64,000 nucleotides of DNA from GCA-003244245 sp050699435. Its GTDB lineage: Bacteria; Actinomycetota; Actinomycetes; Mycobacteriales; Pseudonocardiaceae. The notes beneath the pieces are model-generated. The model was not told the origin of the DNA. It saw nothing but the letters and a program-made list of their open reading frames with translations, and ran no database searches. The position numbers and the translations under genes were made by a program. Of the stretch, positions 14,981 through 21,789 are shown piece after piece (the first letter of the stretch is position 1; each line of letters begins with the position of its first letter). Where the stretch lies: NCBI GenBank assembly GCA_050699435.1, contig JBOHGM010000007.1, forward strand, positions 1-64,000, read 5' to 3'.

Positions 14981-16066
14981 CTTGGTGTCATAGGGTGAGT
15001 GCACCACCAAGAATGATACCCTATCGACCGTCCAGTCATAAGAAGAATGGAGACGCCGCCCGTGCGTGATGCGGAGATTCTTGCCGAAGAGCGAGAAATC
15101 ATCTCTCGGGAGCTTGCCGCCGGCCGTTCGCGCCGGTCGATTGGGCGGCTGCTGAACAGACACCACACTGTGGTGTCACGGGAAGTCGCCCGGAATGGCG
15201 GCTACTCGGCGTATCGGGCGATCCCCGCCCAGCGGCAAGCAGACAAAAACCGTGCACGCCCGAAACCCCGATTACTGGAGACGAACACGGCGTTGCACGA
15301 CGCAGTGAACGCCGGCTTGAAACAGAAATGATCACCCATCAGCGAGCGGTTGCCCCGGGACTTCCCACAGACCACACTATGCGAGTGTCTCACGAAACGA
15401 TTTACGAGTGCCTGTACCTGCAGGCACGTGGCGAGTTACGCACCCAGCTCACACTCGCCCTACGACAAGGCCGCACACGTCGAGTCAGCCGGTCCCGGAC
15501 GACCGTGGCCAGGAGAAAGATCCCCAACATGATCAACATCAGCGAGCGCCCCGTCGAGGCCGAGGACCGCGCGGTACCGGGGTTCTGGGAGGGCGATCTC
15601 ATCATCGGCAAAGGCGGCAAGTCCCAGATCTCCACCCTCGTCGAACGCACGAGCCGATACGTCATGCTCGTGAAGATCCCCTACGACCGCACCGCCGACC
15701 GCGTCGCCACGCTCCTGGCCCAAAAAATGGAGACCCTTCCCGACTTCCTCCGCAACAGCGTGACCTGGGACCAGGGAAAAGAGATGGCCGAGCACGCAAA
15801 CTTCACCGTCAAGACCGGCATCGACGTCTATTTCTGCGATCCACACGCACCCTGGCAACGCGGCAGCAACGAGAACACGAACGGGCTCCTGCGCCAGTAT
15901 TTCCCCAAAGGGACCGACCTGTCGGGTTACACGCAGGCCGAACTCGACGCAGTCGCCGATGAACTCAACAACCGTCCACGTGAGACACTCGGCTGGCTGA
16001 AGCCAACCGAAGTACTCAATAAACTCCTGGTCGAGGCTGGTGGTGCACCCACCACTTGACACCAAG
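14981..16066 (+). mobile_element. IS30-family insertion sequence
   Basis: The element is 1086 bp with imperfect inverted repeats: the left end starts CTTGGTGTCATAGGGTGAGT and the right end, read inward, CTTGGTGTCAAGTGGTGGGT. Both continue with GCACCACC. The length fits the family. The genes flanking it are different (serine integrase on the left, TIR-associated domain on the right), so it is not a simple insertion into one gene. No clear target duplication is visible. A 41-bp derivative of the same ends lies at 3303-3343. Confidence 0.88.
15047..16059 (+). pseudogene. IS30-family transposase, disrupted
   Basis: The N-terminal part (15047-15331) has the IS30 HTH (EEREIISRELAAGRSRRSIG, LNRHHTVVSREVARNGG). 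It ends at a TGA in the place of the conserved Trp before SP-ISERLPRDFP, so it is a nonsense change in the same frame. After LPRDFP the frame changes and the rest (from TDHTMRVSHETIYECLY) is read in the frame ending at 16059. The DDE core is complete in that part: FWEGDLIIGKG (Asp), SVTWDQGKEM (Asp) and GSNENTNGLLRQYFPKG (Glu). Two lesions make activity unlikely unless recoding occurs. The stop codon overlaps the right inverted repeat. Confidence 0.85.
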
Positions 16067-16962
16067 CTCTGCAAACCACCTTGCGTTCTTTCGCGCAGCT
16101 CGTCTTCCAGTTCTCTTCGAAGCATGTTTAGGCGAAAGACGTCTGCATAGCTCCGAACGAAGTACGTGTACGTCACTCTTCTCTTGAGGTTCTGTACCAT
16201 CGCATTCTTCACATCGGGACTCTTGTCGCCGAGGAAGTTCGCCGCGATGACCCAGAACTCCGGGCAGGTCATCTCCCAACGAGCAAGGTCGGCGACCGAC
16301 TTGAAGTCCTTGCGCCTGAGCTCGTCGTCCCGTCTCCAGATCCCCAGCACCTGCTCCACCAGTGTGCGGAGGGTGGCCTCTACGCCCCGCTCGTGAAGCT
16401 CCGTAAGGAATTTCCGCAAACGAGCATCTCCGTCCTTGGCATAGTGCTCGTAGTCCGACCAATCGGCGAATTGGTTAGAGCGATAGGCCCAGGCATTTTC
16501 CTTCTCAAAGAGGAACCAGCCGCCGATATTCTGTCCCTTCGGCATGTCCTCGGCCGGGTCCAGCGGTGGAAATGGGTCCTTCTTCGGAATGTCAATCGCA
16601 TGGTGGATCTCGATCGGAAAAGTGCTGAGCCGCGGGTAGTCGCACTCGTCTGACAACTTCCAAAGGTCGGGAGGATCAGAGATCAGCTCAACCTCTGTCC
16701 AGACGCCGTCCTCGTCGATGGTCGCGACGACGCGCTCGAGCTCGACAACCGGGCCGGTCTTGCGGGTGACCACGGTGATGATGTGTTTGAGTGTGTCGAT
16801 TGCTTCGGGGCTCAGCTTCGAACCCGCACCCAGCATCGTGGTGGAGAATACCGAGAAATCTTCGTTCTCCAGGGGACCCGGCGTATGATAGCGATAGGTT
16901 TCGTCGAAGTCCGGATCGTCCCGCTGAGGGCCAGGAACAGGTTCTCCTGTGATGCGATTCAC
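16067..16962 (-). pseudogene. Unknown domain downstream of TIR, truncated by the IS
   Basis: About 298 residues are readable from a GTG at 16962 to the IS boundary, where the frame runs on into the element. Features are VVTRKTGPVVELERVVATID, WTEVELISDP, GGWFLFEKENAWAYRSNQFA, and a helical end RRVTYTYFVRSYADVFRLNM. I do not recognise the family. The upstream TIR frame and this one join exactly if one A is removed from AGCAAAGGTG at 16960-16970, giving FPSKVNRITGEP, so this was probably the C-terminal effector or sensor part of one TIR protein. The 3' end is lost. Confidence 0.6.
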
Positions 16963-17554
16963 CTTTGCTGGGAAACTTCGGCCCTAGCTCCTCTATCAAG
17001 CTCTCGATGTGCGCCTGATCGTCTCCGTCGATATGCACGTGGAATGTACCGAGCTTGCGAAAGTCACCTGGTTGAAGGTGCTGCGACCCGATGCCTGGCA
17101 CTCGTTCCCGTAGGAGCTTGATCAGCTCCTCCACGTCGGCTTCGAAGCGCCTGTCCGATAGCCCTATCGCGTGGTGTCGAGCGAGCTTCCGAAGTGGATC
17201 CGGCAGCTCAGTCTCGGCTGGCATCGTAGCGTCCTCAACCAGCACCGGCACGACCAGCGTGCCGTGCTCCAGCGCAGTCGCGATCTCAAGCCGCACCCAG
17301 TCTGCGGGATCGTCGATACGGCGTCGGTGCTGGGAATCCCCCATCGTCGCCCAATGGTCACCGATGAGTGCGACGACGACCTTGGCGGAGGCCACCGCAT
17401 CCTCGATCCAACTCGGAAAATCGGCGCCACCGGGAATGGTGTAGATGTCCCGAAAGACCTTGTCCTTGCCGAAGATGTTGGTAAGCCGGTCGTACAACCG
17501 CCCTGCGACGTCCTTCGTTTCGTCGCGCCGGTAGCTAATGAAGATACTGCTCAT
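16688..17554 (-). CDS. TIR-domain protein, candidate NADase effector
   Basis: The ATG at 17554 begins SSIFISYRRDETKDVAGRLY, a classic TIR box 1, followed by FPSWIEDAVASAKVVVALIG and DWVRLEIATALEHGTLVVPV. Glu90 in DWVRLE aligns with the catalytic Glu of SARM1-type TIR NADases (DWVHKE), so NAD+ cleavage is plausible. After about residue 190 (TFHVHIDGDDQAHIESLIEE) the frame becomes Arg/His-rich and is a shadow of the next gene, so the true product probably continued into the frame at 16962. TIR proteins on bacterial islands commonly act in anti-phage abortive infection. That role here is inference. A weak G-rich ribosome site precedes the start. Confidence 0.7.
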   Translation of the reverse strand: MSSIFISYRRDETKDVAGRLYDRLTNIFGKDKVFRDIYTIPGGADFPSWIEDAVASAKVVVALIGDHWATMGDSQHRRRIDDPADWVRLEIATALEHGTLVVPVLVEDATMPAETELPDPLRKLARHHAIGLSDRRFEADVEELIKLLRERVPGIGSQHLQPGDFRKLGTFHVHIDGDDQAHIESLIEELGPKFPSKGESHHRRTCSWPSAGRSGLRRNLSLSYAGSPGERRFLGILHHDAGCGFEAEPRSNRHTQTHHHRGHPQDRPGCRARARRRDHRRGRRLDRG

Positions 17555-17751
17555 TGCTGCCCCCCTGATCCAGTCCCGCCAACCACGAACGCCCGCCAAC
17601 GCGAACGACAGTGCAGGTCAAGTACATCACCATGACGTGGTCTCTGCCATGGCGCGGAGCCACTGACCACGACGACCTGGCCCATCGGGCGGCCAGAGCG
17701 AGCGGAGCTGCGCGCCAGGCGACTGGACCTGGCACCGCGTGCGGGTGGCCG

Positions 17752-18012
17752 TCAGGTGGTCCAGCGTCGCACGCGCTTCTTCGACGCGCCGCGCAGCGCA
17801 GGGTCGTACCTGCGCTGCGCCGCCTCACCGCGGGAGCGTTCGAGCCCGTGCAGCAGCCCGAAGGTGAACCCGTTCTCGCCGGAGAGGTGTGCGACGACGC
17901 CGAGCTGCCGCAGCGCATCGCGGGTGACCACGCTGTCCTGGTGCGGCGCGGGCAGCGCGGTCGACCCGGAAAGCGGCACGAGCGACCAGTCTGGGCAGCT
18001 TGCGTTTGGCAC
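17752..18012 (-). pseudogene. Duplicated fragment of the CHAD gene
   Basis: Bases 17752-17943 match 19189-19380 (the 3' end of the CYTH-CHAD gene including its stop) with about six differences in about 190 bases. They are followed directly by a copy of 19544-19610, so about 164 bases are missing in between. Nothing upstream of the CHAD C-terminus is present. The two copies are in the same orientation and flank the siderophore-binding gene. It cannot encode a functional CHAD domain. Confidence 0.9.
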
Positions 18013-18132
18013 GCCCTCGGGTATCTGGACCCGCTTGTGACCGCTGTTACCGGAGTATCGGCAGTATTGACTACTCTGCGGGGTCGTTCGGTTGTGCACT
18101 GCTACCCCGTTCAGAGCTACCCTCCGATATAT

Positions 18133-18151
18133 TTAGGGAAGCCTGGCCTGA
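18133..18151. promoter_or_regulatory. Predicted IdeR/DtxR iron box
   Basis: TTAGGGAAGCCTGGCCTGA matches the DtxR/IdeR consensus (TTAGGTTAGCCTAACCTAA) at 14 of 19 positions, keeping TTAGG, AGCCT and CCT. It lies 17 bases upstream of the ATG of the siderophore-binding lipoprotein and overlaps the likely promoter, next to the AT-rich GATATATTTAG. Iron-loaded IdeR binding here would repress the gene. Confidence 0.75.
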
Positions 18152-18167
18152 CCGCGGAAGGAGTGCA

Positions 18168-19121
18168 ATGCGACAACCCCGTCAGCTGATCGTTGCTGTG
18201 ATCGCGATGATGGCCCTGATGGTGGGCGGCTGCGCCGGCTCGGGGGCTGAGCCGGGCGCCGCAGGCGGTGCGCCGAACGGTACCGAGGGCACCACCCGGG
18301 TCGTCCAGCACGCTATGGGCAGCACCGAGATCACCGGTACGCCGCAGCGCGTGGTCGTGCTCGACACCGGGGAGCTCGACTCGGTTATCGCCCTCGGGGT
18401 CACTCCGGTCGGGGCGGTCCGCGCCGATGCCACCTCTGGGCTGCAGTCCTACCTGGTGGATCGGGTCCGCCAGGTAGAGATGGTCGGCGCCATCAACGAG
18501 CCGAACCTGGAGGCGATCGCCGTATTGCAACCGGACTTGATCCTGTCTAACAAGGTGCGCCATGAGGACATCTACGACCAGCTGAGCGGGATCGCCCCCA
18601 CGGTGTTCGCCGAATCGGTCGGAGTGGCCTGGAAGGAGAACTTCCTGCTCGCCGGTGAGGCGCTGGGCAAGCGGGCGGAGGCGGAGCGCATTCTCGCGGA
18701 CTACGAACAGCAGGCGCAGCAGGTCGGCCAGCAGTTCGGTGACCCATCCGCGGTACAGGTCAGCATGGTCCGGTTCATGCCGGGCAGCATCCGGCTCTAC
18801 GGGCAGGGCTCCTTCATCGGGACCATCCTGGACGACGCTGGCTTCTCCCGCCCCGAGCCCCAGCAGGTCGACAAGACCTTCGTCGAGATCAGCCGGGAGC
18901 AGCTTTCCCTGGCCGACGGCGACCTGCTCTTTTACGCTGCCTATGGGTCAACTGGCAAGACCGAACAGGGCCAGCTCACGGCAGGTCCCCTGTGGCAGAA
19001 GCTGGGCGCGGTGTCCGAAAGCCGGGCACACCAGGTATCGGACGACCTGTGGTACCTGGGCATTGGCCCGATCGCAGCTGATCTCGTCCTGAACGACCTG
19101 AGGGGGTACGCGACCCAGTAG
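18168..19121 (+). CDS. Iron-siderophore ABC transporter substrate-binding lipoprotein
   Basis: A 317-residue FepB/FhuD-type binding protein. The ATG at 18168 follows GGAAGGAG. A lipoprotein signal ends in LMVGGC, so the protein should be tethered to the outer face of the membrane. The TroA-like fold is visible in PQRVVVLDTGELDSVIALGV, NLEAIAVLQPDLILSNK, YDQLSGIAPTVF and LLFYAAYGS. It should bind a ferric siderophore and deliver it to a permease, but no permease or ATPase gene is adjacent. The iron box just upstream predicts iron repression. It is flanked by direct copies of CHAD-gene sequence, suggesting recent arrival or rearrangement. A hairpin at 19134 ends the transcript. Confidence 0.9.
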   Translation: MRQPRQLIVAVIAMMALMVGGCAGSGAEPGAAGGAPNGTEGTTRVVQHAMGSTEITGTPQRVVVLDTGELDSVIALGVTPVGAVRADATSGLQSYLVDRVRQVEMVGAINEPNLEAIAVLQPDLILSNKVRHEDIYDQLSGIAPTVFAESVGVAWKENFLLAGEALGKRAEAERILADYEQQAQQVGQQFGDPSAVQVSMVRFMPGSIRLYGQGSFIGTILDDAGFSRPEPQQVDKTFVEISREQLSLADGDLLFYAAYGSTGKTEQGQLTAGPLWQKLGAVSESRAHQVSDDLWYLGIGPIAADLVLNDLRGYATQ

Positions 19122-19133
19122 GGTGCTCCGCCC

Positions 19134-19151
19134 GGCAGGGCTCGCCCTGCC
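19134..19151. terminator. Terminator hairpin between convergent genes
   Basis: GGCAGGG-CTCG-CCCTGCC forms a 7-bp perfect GC-rich stem with a 4-base loop, 12 bases after the siderophore-binding gene stop and before the convergent CHAD gene stop. No long T-run follows. Confidence 0.6.
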
Positions 19152-19187
19152 TTGGTGCCGCATGATCAGGCCCGGGGGCCGGCCGGG

Positions 19188-20708
19188 TCAGGTGGTCCAG
19201 CGTCGCACGCGCTTCTTCGACGTGGCGCGCAGCGCAGGGTCGTAGCTGCGCTGCGCCGCCTCACCGCGGGCGCGTTCGAGCCCGTGCAGCAGCCCGAAGG
19301 TGAACCCGTTCTCGCCGGAGAGGTGTGCGACGACGCCGAGCTGACGCAGCGCATCGCGGGCGACCACGCTGTCCTGGTGCTCGCCGAGCACCTCCTGTAG
19401 GTGTTCCATCCGCTTGGCGAGCCGCTTCGCCGGTTTGCCGAGCACCGAGGCGACCGATTCGGCGGCATAGCGTGCCCGCTTGGCCGCCTTGCGTACCTCG
19501 TGCAGCAGTTCCTCGCGTTGCCCTTCGGTGGCGGCCGCGTCGGCGGCGCGGGCAGCGCGGTCGACCCGGGAAGCGGCACGAGCGACCAGTCTGGGCAGCT
19601 TGCGTTTGGCGCGCTTGCGGGCTGGCGTGGTGAGCGGCGGGTCAGTCACGAGTTCGTCGAGGACGTCGAGTAGCCGCCGGTAGCGCTCGTCGTCGAGAGC
19701 CTCGATCAGGTGCTGGTGCCCGGTGCGGTGCCGCGCACCCAGCTCCAGGTCGATGCGTCGCAGCACCGGGCCAAGTGTCAAGTCGCCAGGCTGCTCCTCG
19801 GCCAGTCGACGCAGCCGGTCATGCAGCACCTCGGCGTCGCGAGGTTCGCCGAGCGCTCCGCCGAGCCAGCGCAGCTCGTCCCGGACGGGATCGGTGCGCT
19901 CCCGGTCGAGCAGCGGGCGGTAGGTCGCCAGCGCGCTGCGCAACCGCCGGGCCGCGACACGCATCTTGTGCACGGCATCGGGCTCGTCGACGCGCGCGCC
20001 ACGCTCGCGTGCGACCAGCTCTCCGACCTGCTCGCGCAGATGCGCAACGGCGACGTCACCGGCATGCGAGCGCAGCGAGAGGTCAGCGTGCCTGTGCTGC
20101 CCAGGGACCAGGTCGCCGAGGGTGCGCTGGAGTTTGGACGCCGACGCGGACCGGGTCAGGCCTGCGGACTCCAGGCTGGCGCTCACTGCCTCCAGCAGCG
20201 CCTGGTCGCCGCCGACGAGTTCGACCTCCACCTCCCGCCATGCGGACACGTCGACCGAACCCTCGCGCAGCCGCTTGGCGTGCACGGTGTCGTCGGCGAC
20301 AATGGCCAGGTCGTCGCCGACGGGGTCGAGCAGGCGCTGTTCGCGCCGGATCGTGCGCAGCAGCGCTACCGGGACGAGATCTTCCCCACGGCTCAGCCCG
20401 CGTACCTCCTTCGCCAGGGCCTTGGGCACCCGGTGCGTGGCGCGCTTCAGCGGCAGCCTGATCTCGGTGCGCTGCTCGCTCCCAGCGGGGAGCTTCAGAT
20501 GCCAGCCTTGGTCGGCGCCACCGGTTCGCCGTCGCAACGTGGTGCAGTGGGCGGCTAACCGCACGTCCGGGGTGTCGAAGTAGGTGGCCTCCAAGATGGT
20601 CTCGGCCGGATCTGTGACCGTGGCGACACCCTCGATGCTGGATAAGTCGGGGAGCGGGGTAGCAGCATCAGTGTCGAACTTGCGCTCGATCTCGGACAAG
20701 CGGCCCAT
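19188..20708 (-). CDS. CYTH and CHAD domain protein
   Basis: A 506-residue protein. The N-terminal CYTH domain (residues 1-200) begins with the ExExK-type signature EIERKF and continues with EATYFDTPDVRLAAHCTTLR and WHLKLPAG. This tunnel fold binds triphosphates or polyphosphate. The C-terminal CHAD domain (residues 220-500) is helical with many conserved His and basic residues (VHKMRVAARRLRSALATYRP, EVRKAAKRARYAAESV), and CHAD domains bind polyphosphate. A role in polyphosphate or triphosphate metabolism is likely, with the exact reaction unknown. A fragment of its 3' end is duplicated at 17752-18012. Confidence 0.92.
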   Translation of the reverse strand: MGRLSEIERKFDTDAATPLPDLSSIEGVATVTDPAETILEATYFDTPDVRLAAHCTTLRRRTGGADQGWHLKLPAGSEQRTEIRLPLKRATHRVPKALAKEVRGLSRGEDLVPVALLRTIRREQRLLDPVGDDLAIVADDTVHAKRLREGSVDVSAWREVEVELVGGDQALLEAVSASLESAGLTRSASASKLQRTLGDLVPGQHRHADLSLRSHAGDVAVAHLREQVGELVARERGARVDEPDAVHKMRVAARRLRSALATYRPLLDRERTDPVRDELRWLGGALGEPRDAEVLHDRLRRLAEEQPGDLTLGPVLRRIDLELGARHRTGHQHLIEALDDERYRRLLDVLDELVTDPPLTTPARKRAKRKLPRLVARAASRVDRAARAADAAATEGQREELLHEVRKAAKRARYAAESVASVLGKPAKRLAKRMEHLQEVLGEHQDSVVARDALRQLGVVAHLSGENGFTFGLLHGLERARGEAAQRSYDPALRATSKKRVRRWTT

Positions 20709-20956
20709 GGACCATACCTACCTCAGGGACCGGGGGAACGCGAACGCGCGTCCGCCCTACGTCTGCGGTGTCATGCCTGCAGCCGGCCACTGACATGACC
20801 TCCGATGCGGTCGGTCTGGACCGCCATGGTGCGAGAACGGCCAGGCCTGCCCCGATGTTCCCCCGGATGAGTGAGGGGCCTGGGATTGGGCCTGAGAACG
20901 TGTACTCTTCTCGGGTCCGGACCACCCCGCCCCAGGGAGATCCCGAGTGACGCACT

Positions 20957-21640
20957 ATGACAGCGCGCCGTCGTAGGAAGTCCGGGTCCGGTCCCTCCGC
21001 CACCGCGTTGATCGCATGGGTCGGAGGCACCGGGATTGGATCCGATCACGTCGCGGGTGCCGCCGCATCGGGTGGGGCGTCGGCGGTAGCCATCGATGGG
21101 CGTGTACCTCTCATCGGCCGAGCCCGCGGCCTCGCGGCGGGAGCTCTACTGGCCTGTGGGTCCGTACTCGGGGTAACCGTGCACGCGACGGACAGTTCCG
21201 GGCCGCAGGAGGGCGGCCCTAGGCTCGTTACGGTCGGCCCGGGCGTCGTGTCCGGCGGCTTCGGCGCCACACCGCTCGCCGCCCGTTCGGCGGCACCAGC
21301 TGTGACCAGTGCCCAGGCCTTCACGGGAACCGCTATCCCGCCCAGGCCCGTGCATCGCAACGTTCCGCTCGACGTGAACGTGCCACGCGCAGCGCCGTCT
21401 GAAACGAAGGTGCCAGCCCCGCTGGCCGTGCCGGGCGCGAATCAGGGTCAGGCCGCGGAGCGCGACCCGGTCGAGCGCACCGTCGCGCAGGCCCTCCCGG
21501 CTACCCAGGGCGTGCTGGCGTCGGTCCCGGAGGTGCGCGCGCCACTGGACGAACTGGCCCAACTCGCCCAGGCAGTCGCGCCACTCGAGGAGGGGACCCA
21601 ACCGGGGATGGCGATGCTGTCCCCGCTCCCACCGGGCTGA
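20957..21640 (+). CDS. Hypothetical membrane-anchored, Pro/Ala-rich protein
   Basis: A 227-residue protein beginning with a basic stretch (TARRRRKSGSG) and a hydrophobic segment around residues 55-70 (GLAAGALLACGSVLGVTV). The rest is a Pro/Ala/Val-rich, probably disordered exported region (IPPRPVHRNVPLDVNVPRAA). No catalytic motif is visible. It resembles many lineage-specific actinobacterial envelope proteins. It lies between the CHAD gene and thrS, transcribed toward thrS with a 149-base gap, so it probably has its own transcript. A hairpin-like TCGGG...CCCGA pair lies upstream of the start. Confidence 0.55.
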   Translation: MTARRRRKSGSGPSATALIAWVGGTGIGSDHVAGAAASGGASAVAIDGRVPLIGRARGLAAGALLACGSVLGVTVHATDSSGPQEGGPRLVTVGPGVVSGGFGATPLAARSAAPAVTSAQAFTGTAIPPRPVHRNVPLDVNVPRAAPSETKVPAPLAVPGANQGQAAERDPVERTVAQALPATQGVLASVPEVRAPLDELAQLAQAVAPLEEGTQPGMAMLSPLPPG

Positions 21641-21789
21641 CTGCGCGCCTAGCCAACCGGGCCCGGACCGGGCGCGCTGGCCAAGTAGCGGGCAAACCCC
21701 CTGCTGGCGGCAGAACCCGCAGGAGGTCAAGGGACGTACCTCGATAGCATCGAGGCGTACCCGGTCGCCCTAGCTTTCGAGGAGCACTC

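Larger units (their letters stand above)
14129..17751. mobile_element. Decayed genomic island between tRNA-Pro and the CHAD-gene remnant
   Basis: The segment begins at the 3' end of tRNA-Pro and carries a broken serine integrase, an IS30-family element, and a TIR-domain gene joined to an unknown domain. Its right limit is set at the point where sequence homologous to the 19.19-kb CHAD gene begins (17752). No matching repeat of the tRNA end was found on the right, so the boundary is inferred from gene content. Confidence 0.5.

Noticed and set aside
15460..16066. Continuation of the TIR-associated protein through the IS
   Set aside because: This part is the complement of the transposase gene. 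The real sequence ends at the IS boundary.
21641..21789. T-box or other riboswitch before thrS
   Set aside because: No T-box sequence (TGGNACC-like) or specifier stem-loop could be found in the 149-base leader.
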